This document shows positions 14,506 through 22,282 of a stretch of DNA of 64,000 nucleotides, in pieces. Position 1 is the first letter of the stretch, and the number at the start of each line of letters is the position of its first letter. The position numbers and the translations under genes are program-made. Where the stretch lies: NCBI GenBank assembly GCA_001897855.1, contig MKUO01000021.1:1-64000 (forward strand). Reading direction: 5' to 3'. The notes beneath the pieces are model-generated. The model had not been told where the DNA came from, ran no database searches, and was given only the letters and a program-made list of their open reading frames with translations. The DNA comes from Bacteroidetes bacterium 43-93 (GTDB taxonomy: Bacteria > Bacteroidota > Bacteroidia > Chitinophagales > Chitinophagaceae).

Positions 14506-15387
14506 TTATCTACGGAACGCAGGACAATCAGCTTGCCAGTACCTTTTTGCATTACCAAATGCATCCAGGTAGATAGTAATGGTCACGTTGCCAAACCAGT
14601 ACCAATCATTGGATTTGCTATCGCCGCGCTGATATTTATAATTCGGATATTGTTTATTGGTCTCGTTCTGCATTTTAGAGTACCAATCGTTCTTTTCATC
14701 ACCACGGTAAGCCAGGTTTACAGCCTGCTGGCCTTTGTAAGCCCTCAGTGTATCCAGGTTCACATAAGATTTGCTCACATCATCCAGGTAGTCTGTATTG
14801 GTGTAGCGGAAACCTAATTCTGTGGTAATGAACAGTTGCTTACCTACCAGGAACTTCATACCGCCACCAACAGGGAATGCTATATTGGTCAGTTTATATT
14901 CCTTACGGTCAGGATATACCGGTATGCCCTGTCCTTCTGTAGAAAGGGGACGCAGGTACACCTTTTCGCCATTTAAGCCATCTGTGTACGGATTGAAGTG
15001 GAATATAGAAAGTCCGGCAAATATATAAGGAGTTATTTTAGACCTGTCTTTTTCTATTTGCAGGATGTTCAGTTCAAAACCGCCGTGTACCTCAAATATA
15101 TTGGTAGCAAAACGCAGGTTGCGGTCTTGCTTCACTTTTACATCAGAAAGGCTGTCTGCTGCCGTAACACTGGCATAAGACGCTCCGAAACGGATACCTA
15201 AATGTGGGTTGAAGAAATATTTATATACGATGCCTGCCATCGGTCTATATCCTTCCTTCGGGAACATTTTATTCTGCAGATCGCCATAATAGTTAGCCAC
15301 GCCGGCTGTTAAGCCTACCTCGTGGTGGGGTTGTGCATAGGCAAAAAAAGGCGTCAGCAGTGCTAATGATAGTATAAAACGTTTCAA
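14506..15387 (-). CDS. Outer-membrane beta-barrel protein (DUF6089-like)
   Basis: This 293-aa protein has a signal peptide (KRFILSLALLTPFFAYA-Q) and a barrel start typical of DUF6089 (EVGLTAGVANYYGDLQ). Alternating strands follow (GIVYKYFFNPHLGIRFGASYASV, YIFAGLSIFHFNP, GGMKFLVGKQLFITTELGFRYTNTDYLDDVS, quoted in part). It most likely sits in the outer membrane; its role is unknown. The start codon is TTG at 15387: the frame has no upstream ATG before the signal peptide, whose first residues are encoded directly after the TTG. It converges on hisS, whose terminator lies between them. Confidence 0.82.
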   Translation of the reverse strand: MKRFILSLALLTPFFAYAQPHHEVGLTAGVANYYGDLQNKMFPKEGYRPMAGIVYKYFFNPHLGIRFGASYASVTAADSLSDVKVKQDRNLRFATNIFEVHGGFELNILQIEKDRSKITPYIFAGLSIFHFNPYTDGLNGEKVYLRPLSTEGQGIPVYPDRKEYKLTNIAFPVGGGMKFLVGKQLFITTELGFRYTNTDYLDDVSKSYVNLDTLRAYKGQQAVNLAYRGDEKNDWYSKMQNETNKQYPNYKYQRGDSKSNDWYWFGNVTITIYLDAFGNAKRYWQADCPAFRR

Positions 15388-15603
15388 AGCCTAAAAGTTT
15401 TGTTAATAGATACAAGTCGAAAGATAAAAACAATTTTCGAAAAACAAAAGGTATATAACCTCCCTGTTCTATTAATGTTTTTGGTATATAATGTAATTTA
15501 CTGCTAATACGGAAGATGCTTTTCTTATGGTGTTGGAAATACCCGGTAATCCCTGGTTTTTTAATCCGGCTTTAATCTAACCGCCTGCTATTATCGGAAA
15601 ACG

Positions 15604-15611
15604 TATTTTTG
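15604..15611 (+). promoter_or_regulatory. -7 element TATTTTTG before tyrS
   Basis: Exact TAnnTTTG match 23 bp before the ATG; no TTG at the -33 position. Confidence 0.45.
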
Positions 15612-15634
15612 CCCCCTCGCAACAAATTATAAGT

Positions 15635-16915
15635 ATGAGCCTCGTAAAAGACCTGCAAGCGCGTAACCTGGTACAGGATATGATCCCCGGAACGGAAGAA
15701 CAACTGGAAAAAGAGATGACATCCGGTTATATCGGCTTCGACCCTACGGCAGACAGCCTGCATATCGGCAACCTGTTACCTATTACCCTGCTGATGCGCC
15801 TGCAGCGTGCCGGGCATAAGCCTTATGCATTGGTAGGTGGCGCTACGGGTATGGTGGGCGATCCATCGGGCAAATCGGCAGAACGCAACCTGCTGGATAT
15901 GGATACTTTACAGCACAATGTTAATGCCCAACGCAAACAGTTGGAAAAGTTCCTCGACTTCGATCCTGCTAAGCCAAACGCTGCGGTGATGGTCAATAAT
16001 TACGACTGGTTCAAAGATTTTTCCTTCCTCGATTTCATTCGTGATGTCGGTAAGCACATTACCGTAAACTATATGATGGCGAAGGATTCTGTGCAGAAAA
16101 GGCTGGAAACAGGTATTTCTTTTACCGAGTTTTCTTACCAATTGATACAGGGCTATGATTTCTTCCACCTGAACAAAAATCATAACGTAAAACTCCAGAT
16201 GGGTGGCGCCGACCAGTGGGGTAATATCGTTACCGGTACAGAGCTGATACGCCGCAAATCAGGCAACGACGCATTTGCACTTACCTGCAAGCTCATCACC
16301 AAGAGCGATGGCAGTAAGTTTGGCAAGAGCGAGAGCGGTAATGTATGGCTCGATCCGGAGAAGACATCTTCATACCAGTTCTACCAGTTTTGGCTGAAGC
16401 TGCCGGATGATGATGCTGCACGCATGAGTTATAATTTCTCCTTCCGCAGTGTGGAAGAAATAGCCGCATTGGTTGCAGAGCACCAGGAAGCACCACATCT
16501 GCGCAAGCTGCAGAAAGCATTAGCAGATGAGCTAACCATACTGGTGCACAGCGAAGAAGACCTTGCATTTGCTAAAAAGGCATCAGAGATACTCTTTGGG
16601 CAGAGCACGGTAGATGCACTCCGCTCCCTGAACGAAAAACAACTGTTGGAGGTGATGGATGGTGTGCCACAGGTTACCGGTACAAAGGAAAGCCTCGGTG
16701 GTGAAGGTTTGGATATACTCAACTTCCTGGCAGGAAGCGGCATATTCCCATCAAAAGGCGAAGCTCGTAAAATGGTGCAGAATGGTGGTGTAAGTGTGAA
16801 CAAGGAAAAGGTAGCGGGTATAGACCATAAGCTCACATCGGCACATTTGCTGAATGATAAATATATGCTGGTGCAAAGGGGTAAGTCTAACTACACATTG
16901 GCGATATTTAATTAA
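15635..16915 (+). CDS. tyrS: Tyrosyl-tRNA synthetase
   Basis: This 426-aa class I synthetase charges tRNA-Tyr. The HIGH-type motif is HIGN in [15 protein letters not shown] (about residues 37-51), tyrosine-binding residues lie in QGYDFFHLN and [10 protein letters not shown], and the KMSKS-type loop is KFGKS near residue 230. The C-terminal 70 residues form an S4 RNA-binding domain ([21 protein letters not shown]). Length is that of the TyrRS-Tz/TyrS eubacterial form. It is followed by a strong palindromic terminator and appears monocistronic. Confidence 0.96.
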   Translation: MSLVKDLQARNLVQDMIPGTEEQLEKEMTSGYIGFDPTADSLHIGNLLPITLLMRLQRAGHKPYALVGGATGMVGDPSGKSAERNLLDMDTLQHNVNAQRKQLEKFLDFDPAKPNAAVMVNNYDWFKDFSFLDFIRDVGKHITVNYMMAKDSVQKRLETGISFTEFSYQLIQGYDFFHLNKNHNVKLQMGGADQWGNIVTGTELIRRKSGNDAFALTCKLITKSDGSKFGKSESGNVWLDPEKTSSYQFYQFWLKLPDDDAARMSYNFSFRSVEEIAALVAEHQEAPHLRKLQKALADELTILVHSEEDLAFAKKASEILFGQSTVDALRSLNEKQLLEVMDGVPQVTGTKESLGGEGLDILNFLAGSGIFPSKGEARKMVQNGGVSVNKEKVAGIDHKLTSAHLLNDKYMLVQRGKSNYTLAIFN

Positions 16916-16934
16916 CTTATTTTATGATTAGGAT

Positions 16935-16965
16935 TAAGAGTAACCAATTTGGTTACTCTTTTTTG
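16935..16965 (+). terminator. Terminator after tyrS
   Basis: AAGAGTAACC-aattt-GGTTACTCTT, a perfect stem, followed by TTTTG. Confidence 0.85.
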
Positions 16966-16990
16966 TTTTCATACCTTTAACTGTCGCTAT

Positions 16991-17308
16991 ATGAATATAT
17001 ATAACCGCAGTTCCCTTATCAGCTTTTATGAAAGGCATCCGGATAGCAAGACCTCAATAGAGCGATGGTATCATGATGTTGCAGCTGCTAAATGGAAGAA
17101 GCCTAATGATGTGGTTAGGGATTATAATACTGCCAGGCCGATTGGTAACAGCAGGGTGGTGTTTAAGATAAGCCATAACGACTACAGGCTGGTAGCTGAG
17201 ATAAACTATATAAAAGGTTGGTTGTTTATCAAATTTATAGGTACACATCAGCAGTATGATAAAGTAGATGCGGAAATAGTTGACATGTTTAAATCCAAAA
17301 AGAAGTGA
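16991..17308 (+). CDS. higB: HigB-family toxin (mRNA interferase, type II TA)
   Basis: This 105-aa protein matches the HigB_toxin family (PF09907): an N-terminal helix (RSSLISFYERHPDS), W..DV..AKWKKPNDVVRDY, and the core SRVVFKISHNDYRLVAEINY followed by FIKFIGTHQQYDKVD. The family cleaves mRNA at the ribosome. The start at 16991 is chosen because upstream sequence (from 16949) overlaps the tyrS terminator. The order toxin then antitoxin is characteristic of higBA, with 15 bp between them. The pair stands between housekeeping tyrS and a multihaem cytochrome. Confidence 0.9.
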   Translation: MNIYNRSSLISFYERHPDSKTSIERWYHDVAAAKWKKPNDVVRDYNTARPIGNSRVVFKISHNDYRLVAEINYIKGWLFIKFIGTHQQYDKVDAEIVDMFKSKKK

Positions 17309-17323
17309 GTTGTAAAAAGTAAT

Positions 17324-17680
17324 ATGGAACTGAAGATTTTAAAAACACGAAAGGATTATAAACAGGCATTGGAACGCTTCAGCGAATTGTTCCAGGCAGT
17401 GCCGGGTACAAAGGAGAGCGACGAGGCTGATGTGCTTGCTTTATTGATTAGCAATTATGAAGAGGAACATTTTGTCATTAACTCGCCAAGCCCTATAGAA
17501 GCTATTCAGTACAGGATGGAGCAACAAGGCTTAACCAATAAGGAGCTCGCCGATATTCTTGGGTACAAAAGCAGGGTAACAGATCTTTTTAAAAGGAATC
17601 GGAAAATAAACCTGAATATGATACGCAGGCTGCATGAAGCATTGCATATACCTTTGGAAACGTTAATAAAGGAATATTGA
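17324..17680 (+). CDS. higA: HigA-family antitoxin (XRE-type HTH)
   Basis: This 118-aa protein has the HigA layout: an N-terminal neutralising segment (KILKTRKDYKQALERFSELF...PGTKESDEADVLALLISNYEEEH, in part), then a helix-turn-helix at about residues 62-110 (YRMEQQGLTNKELADILGYK, SRVTDLFKRNRKINLNMIRRL). It should bind and inhibit HigB and repress the operon. It ends 5 bp before the ATG of the multihaem cytochrome gene, so read-through into that gene is likely unless an internal promoter exists. Confidence 0.92.
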   Translation: MELKILKTRKDYKQALERFSELFQAVPGTKESDEADVLALLISNYEEEHFVINSPSPIEAIQYRMEQQGLTNKELADILGYKSRVTDLFKRNRKINLNMIRRLHEALHIPLETLIKEY

Positions 17681-17685
17681 TAGGC

Positions 17686-19635
17686 ATGTCTTCGCGTATT
17701 GTAAGGTATTTGTTGGTAACACTGGCTTTGATAGCCGTCACTTTGCCGGCATTTTATTGTGGTAATCCTAAAGAGCAAACCCAGGCGGGCGATCAGCCTA
17801 CGTCTCCCTGGCGTAATGTGTATGATACTTCTGCACACTACGTAGGTATGCAGACATGTCGTGGCTGTCACCAGGAAATCTACAATACATTTATACAAAC
17901 GGGCATGGGTCAGTCGTTCGATCATGCTACGAAGCAAAAGTCTGCGGCAGATTTTTCTCCGCAACATGCCCTCGTGTATGATAAAGACCTGGACATGTAT
18001 TACAAACCTTATTTCCGGAACGATACCTTCTATATCATGGAGTATCGGCTGGAGGGTAAAGACACGATTCACAAACTCATTCAACGTGTAGATTATATTG
18101 TAGGTTCAGGGCAGCATACCAATTCGCACATCTATAACAGTAATGGTTATCTATACCAGGCACCTATTACCTTTTACACGCAGAAACATAAATGGGATCT
18201 TGCACCCGGTTTTGAAAAAGGCGCCAACAGTCGTTTCAGCAGGATGATAGAGCTGGAGTGTATGAGTTGTCACAATGGATATCCCGAATTTGTGCCCAAT
18301 AGCGAGAATAAATACATCAGCGTAAAAACAGGTATTGATTGCGAACGTTGTCATGGCCCCGGCAGCCTGCATGTAGCGGCAAGATCATCGGGCAGGGCAG
18401 TAGATACTTCTAAGCAACCCGACTATACTATCGTTAACCCACGCAGGTTGCCTACAGAATTACAGAACAATATCTGTCAGCGTTGCCACCTGCAGGGTAT
18501 CTCTGTACTCAACGACGGCAAGACCTTCTTCGACTTCCATCCCGGTATGAAACTCTCTGAAGTGATGACCGTATTTATGCCCGAGTATGAAGGTGCAAGG
18601 GATAAGATGATCATGGCATCGCATGTAGAGCGGATGAAGAAGAGCAAGTGCTATATCAACTCCGGCAAAATGAGTTGTATCACCTGCCACAATCCGCACG
18701 TAAGTATCAAATTCACACCACGCGCGCAATATTTAAATGCCTGCAGTAGCTGCCATGGTAGCGCTAACCAGGTACACTGCTCTGAAGATGCTACAGTACG
18801 GGCTACAAAGAATAATGATTGCGTTACCTGCCACATGCCACACAATGGCAGCATAGACATACCACACGTGGCTGTTACAGATCACTATATACGCAAGCGG
18901 CCATTGAACGATACACTGGAAAAGAAGATCACTGCCTTCCTTGGGCTGAAATCATTTAACAGCGATCATCCTGATGCCATCACCACAGCCAGAGGTTATA
19001 TGGAGTTTTACGAGCGCTATAATCAAAACAAAGGGCTGATAGATTCCGCATTGTATTACCTGGGTAAACAGCAATCAGACGAAGCAAATAAGAAACAGAA
19101 CCGTGATTATATAAGAGCTTACTTTTTGCTGAATGATTATAACAAGGTAGCAGAGTATGCCGCACAGCAAAAACCGGAAGCAATAGATGATGCATGGACT
19201 TGTTACCGGGTAGGGGAGTCTCATTATCAACTTGGCCAGGCCAACAAAGCATTGCCCTGGTACCAGCGTGCTGTAGCTATATGGCCTTATTCGCTCGACT
19301 TCCAGAATAAGTATGGCACCTGCCTGCTTGCATTGGGTAATATCAATGATGCGAAGAAAACATTTACTTTTGTGGTGAATGAAAATCCCAGATATCCTGT
19401 TGCCAATACCAATCTCGGCTATGTTTACATGCAGGAAGGTAATAGTGCCATGTCTTACGACTATCTCTTAAAGGCAGAACAATTGAATCCCGATAATGAA
19501 CAAACCCTTATCAATCTTGCAGTATGGTTTCACGGTAATCACCAGGATACACAGGCTAAAAAATACCTACAGCACCTGCTGAAACGACATCCCGAGAACA
19601 CACAGGCAAGGGCGATGCTTGCCGATCTGCAATAA
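17686..19635 (+). CDS. Seven-haem c-type cytochrome with C-terminal TPR domain
   Basis: This 649-aa exported protein has an N-terminal hydrophobic signal (LLVTLALIAVTLPAFYC; a non-standard lipobox). Seven CxxCH haem sites are visible: CRGCH, CMSCH, CERCH, CQRCH, CITCH, CSSCH and CVTCH. They fall in a cytochrome c554-like region covering about residues 60-390. The last 240 residues are TPR repeats (WTCYRVGESHYQLGQANKAL, YQRAVAIWPYSLDFQNKYGT, LGYVYMQEGNSAMSYDYLLK). It is likely a periplasmic or surface electron-transfer or oxidoreductase protein with the TPR for docking. Maturation would need the Ccm proteins encoded nearby at 22283-25233. The ATG at 17686 is used rather than an in-frame TTG at 17677. 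Confidence 0.88.
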   Translation: MSSRIVRYLLVTLALIAVTLPAFYCGNPKEQTQAGDQPTSPWRNVYDTSAHYVGMQTCRGCHQEIYNTFIQTGMGQSFDHATKQKSAADFSPQHALVYDKDLDMYYKPYFRNDTFYIMEYRLEGKDTIHKLIQRVDYIVGSGQHTNSHIYNSNGYLYQAPITFYTQKHKWDLAPGFEKGANSRFSRMIELECMSCHNGYPEFVPNSENKYISVKTGIDCERCHGPGSLHVAARSSGRAVDTSKQPDYTIVNPRRLPTELQNNICQRCHLQGISVLNDGKTFFDFHPGMKLSEVMTVFMPEYEGARDKMIMASHVERMKKSKCYINSGKMSCITCHNPHVSIKFTPRAQYLNACSSCHGSANQVHCSEDATVRATKNNDCVTCHMPHNGSIDIPHVAVTDHYIRKRPLNDTLEKKITAFLGLKSFNSDHPDAITTARGYMEFYERYNQNKGLIDSALYYLGKQQSDEANKKQNRDYIRAYFLLNDYNKVAEYAAQQKPEAIDDAWTCYRVGESHYQLGQANKALPWYQRAVAIWPYSLDFQNKYGTCLLALGNINDAKKTFTFVVNENPRYPVANTNLGYVYMQEGNSAMSYDYLLKAEQLNPDNEQTLINLAVWFHGNHQDTQAKKYLQHLLKRHPENTQARAMLADLQ

Positions 19636-19663
19636 AATATAGTTATCCAAAACCTAAACATAT

Positions 19664-20263
19664 ATGAATCAACTACCTCGCTACGCTTTATTGCTGGCAA
19701 CATTATTCTCTACACAATACAAAGCATCTGCCCGTTACGGTCGCAACGATTATTCCTGTCCTAAACTATATATCGGTATCAGTACGGGTATAGAAAATCC
19801 ATCCGGATTGATAGGCTTTAATGTAGATGTGCCTGTTACACAAAACTTTTCGCTGGGTGCAGGTGTAGGCCTTAGTTCATGGGGCTACAAAGCCTATGGC
19901 GAAGGCCGCTTCTACTTTGGTGAATGTAACCGTGGATGGGCGTTAGGTACGGGTGTTACCTACAATACAGGGCTTACTAATTTCACTACCACATTACCTA
20001 CTACCGCCGGTGACCAGGATGTAGCATTAGACCTGAATCCAAGAACCAACGTATTTCTCGCCGGTTATCGCTTCTGGAATCTCGGGCACAACGGACACCG
20101 TATTTATCTTGCTTTGGGTTATTCCATCAGGCTCGATGAAGATAATTACAGTATACGCAATCCATACGTTCAGCTTACATCAGACGGGCAACAAGCGATG
20201 AAGATACTAGCGCCCGGCGGCTTTATGCTCGGCTTTGGCTTCTCCTGGGGAGTGGCGCGATAA
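19664..20263 (+). CDS. Predicted outer-membrane beta-barrel protein (199 aa)
   Basis: The family is not named. It has a signal peptide (MNQLPRYALLLATLFSTQYKASA) and repeated amphipathic strands with Gly/aromatic girdles (LYIGISTGIENPSG, NFSLGAGVGLSSWGYKAYGEG, GWALGTGVTYNTGL, VFLAGYRFW, RIYLALGYSIRLDED, FMLGFGFSWGVAR), ending in a terminal aromatic-rich strand. That pattern predicts a small eight-to-ten-stranded barrel. It begins 28 bp after the cytochrome gene, so it is probably co-transcribed and may form part of the same outer-membrane module. A strong terminator follows. Confidence 0.75.
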   Translation: MNQLPRYALLLATLFSTQYKASARYGRNDYSCPKLYIGISTGIENPSGLIGFNVDVPVTQNFSLGAGVGLSSWGYKAYGEGRFYFGECNRGWALGTGVTYNTGLTNFTTTLPTTAGDQDVALDLNPRTNVFLAGYRFWNLGHNGHRIYLALGYSIRLDEDNYSIRNPYVQLTSDGQQAMKILAPGGFMLGFGFSWGVAR

Positions 20264-20282
20264 TATTTGAAATATAGATTAC

Positions 20283-20317
20283 AACCGTCCTGTGTCAAGC
20301 AGGACGGTTTTTTTATG
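20283..20317 (+). terminator. Terminator after the beta-barrel gene
   Basis: AACCGTCCTG-tgtcaag-CAGGACGGTT followed by TTTTTT; a perfect 10-bp stem. Confidence 0.9.
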
Positions 20318-20348
20318 TTTTAATACCGTGTAAACACCCTTCTTTTTT

Positions 20349-20382
20349 ATCGTTTGTGAAGAATAATCATCGTTTGTGAAGA
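20349..20382 (+). promoter_or_regulatory. Two direct repeats ATCGTTTGTGAAGA upstream of the T9SS cargo gene
   Basis: Identical 14-bp copies at 20349-20362 and 20369-20382, a period of 20 bp (about two helical turns), about 190 bp upstream of the start. The spacing is that of a protein-binding site on one DNA face. The rest of the 20318-20569 gap shows nothing clear. Confidence 0.5.
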
Positions 20383-20569
20383 TTATTTGCAGGTAACTAC
20401 ACTGGTAAAATAGCTTTGAATAACATGCATGTAAAAACACTGGTACCATGTGTGCGCAAACAGGGTGCCTCTTATCATCATTTAAAACTTAAAACACATC
20501 GCCGATGAATAGAAAAAACACCGAACACCCTTAGACGTATTTCATTCCATTTCACCACAAAACAGTTTT

Positions 20570-22222
20570 ATGAAAAAGTTTTTAAGTCCAAAACAATCAC
20601 TGACAGCGTTGCTTACTGCTGCGGCACTATCATTTTCGTTTAACGAGGCCAGAGCAATCGCTCCTCCTTGTCTCACAACCCATCTTACCATCAATTCAGG
20701 CGAGTACAATGGTTCGCCTGTAACTCCGGGCTCTCCTGATCCTTTGTGGACTATCTCTAATAAGACAGCTCCTTTCCTGGGTGGGGGTGCACCACCAATT
20801 GGTTATAATGCAATAGTGGTAACTAATCCTTCATACGTAGGTTGGGGAGTAACTGCCGGCGGGGGCGGGCAATGGTTAAGTGATTATCAAACACATGCCG
20901 TTCCCGGAATAGCTACTACAACAGGTTCAGAAATCACCTTCCGCAGAACATTCAGTATGTGCCGCCAGGATGTTGTTCGGTTCGACCTGGATATACTGAC
21001 TGATAACAATGTTTCAGATATTCTTGTCGACGGAGTGCCTACGGGTTTTAGTCAACCTCCGGTAACGACACCTGTTGACCACTACAGCACAGGCAAAGAC
21101 TGGATTGTTACTTTCTCTAGGTCACTTGGTGTAGGGTTACATACGCTGGAATTCGTTGTTAATGATGAATATGGAGCATCGCAAAACCCGGTTGGCCTTA
21201 ATGTTTTCGGTTCACTTACATCACCGGTAGGTGCGCTGGAGAACGACTATATGGGATGTAAATACAGTTGCAGCCCTTGTCTCACAGGCACGCTTACCGT
21301 TAATAGCGGAATGTATAATAGTTCACCTGTTGCGGTTGGCAGCTCAGATCCTTTATGGAGTATCTCCAACAAAACGCCAACATTCATTGGTGGCGGTTCA
21401 CCTGCTATTGGTGCACAGGCAATAGTAGTAAATCCCGTTGGTACATGGGGCACAACAGCAAGTGGTCCTAGTCAATGGATATCAGATTATCAGCCACATG
21501 CCAATCCGGGCATATCCACTACTACGGGTTCAGAGCTTACTTTCCGCAGAACATTCAGCCTATGCAGCCAGGATAACATCACGTTTGACTTCGATATCTT
21601 AGACGATAATTATGTGCAGGATATACTTGTAGATGGGGTATCAGTAGGCTGGAATCAAGGGCCTTTCCCTCCGGTTGTATATAACTACGCTACCGGTGCA
21701 GATTGGTATGTGAATTTCTCTTTGCCACTAGGAGTTGGTACACATACACTGGATATCATAGTCAATGACGAATACGGCGCTACTCAAAATCCCGTAGGAC
21801 TTAATATTGCAGGTACGCTTACATCACCATTAGGCGTATTGGAAAATGACTATATCGGATGTCCTTATCGTTGCAACCAAAGCAGTGGCAATGGCGGCGG
21901 TGGACAAGGTAAGGCAGGTGTTACCGGTGCAAGCGAGCTTTACTACATGGCTGCGAATGAACAGAATGTATTGTATCAGAACGAGCCAAACCCTGCATAT
22001 AACCAAACATCTATACGCTATGAAATAGCTAAGATAGATAAGGATGCTTTTATAGCAGTATATAATGTTGCCGGTCAGAGGATCATGAAATTCAATATAG
22101 CTGAGCCGGGCAAAGGTTCTGTTGTAGTGGATGCCAATACCCTGAAATCAGGTTACTACATTTACTCCTTAGTGGTTGATGGTGCAACAGTAGATACCAA
22201 GAAGCTAATTGTTACCAAGTAG
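20570..22222 (+). CDS. T9SS-secreted protein with internal tandem duplication
   Basis: This 550-aa protein has a signal peptide (SLTALLTAAALSFSFNEARA) and two homologous domains of about 190 residues. The first runs from CLTTHLTINSGEYNGSPV to LENDYMGCKYSC (about 34-228), the second from CLTGTLTVNSGMYNSSPV to LENDYIGCPYRC (about 236-428). Both share DPLW(T/S)ISNKT, GGG.P.IG..AIVV, TGSE(I/L)TFRRTFS.C and VGLHTLE/VGTHTLD strands. After a Gly-rich linker comes a type A T9SS sorting domain (YQNEPNPAYNQTSIRYEI ... KLIVTK). It is thus exported across the outer membrane and attached to the surface. Function unknown; lectin- or adhesin-like is plausible from the beta repeats. Confidence 0.85.
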   Translation: MKKFLSPKQSLTALLTAAALSFSFNEARAIAPPCLTTHLTINSGEYNGSPVTPGSPDPLWTISNKTAPFLGGGAPPIGYNAIVVTNPSYVGWGVTAGGGGQWLSDYQTHAVPGIATTTGSEITFRRTFSMCRQDVVRFDLDILTDNNVSDILVDGVPTGFSQPPVTTPVDHYSTGKDWIVTFSRSLGVGLHTLEFVVNDEYGASQNPVGLNVFGSLTSPVGALENDYMGCKYSCSPCLTGTLTVNSGMYNSSPVAVGSSDPLWSISNKTPTFIGGGSPAIGAQAIVVNPVGTWGTTASGPSQWISDYQPHANPGISTTTGSELTFRRTFSLCSQDNITFDFDILDDNYVQDILVDGVSVGWNQGPFPPVVYNYATGADWYVNFSLPLGVGTHTLDIIVNDEYGATQNPVGLNIAGTLTSPLGVLENDYIGCPYRCNQSSGNGGGGQGKAGVTGASELYYMAANEQNVLYQNEPNPAYNQTSIRYEIAKIDKDAFIAVYNVAGQRIMKFNIAEPGKGSVVVDANTLKSGYYIYSLVVDGATVDTKKLIVTK

Positions 22223-22239
22223 TTAAATTGTTAAAGGAT

Positions 22240-22276
22240 GATAAAAAACGGCCGCTATTTATTAGCGGCCGTTTGA
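22240..22276. terminator. Bidirectional terminator between T9SS cargo gene and ccmF
   Basis: AAACGGCCGCTA-tttat-TAGCGGCCGTTT, a perfect 12-bp stem with A-run before and T-rich after. Confidence 0.9.
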
Positions 22277-22282
22277 TTATGG

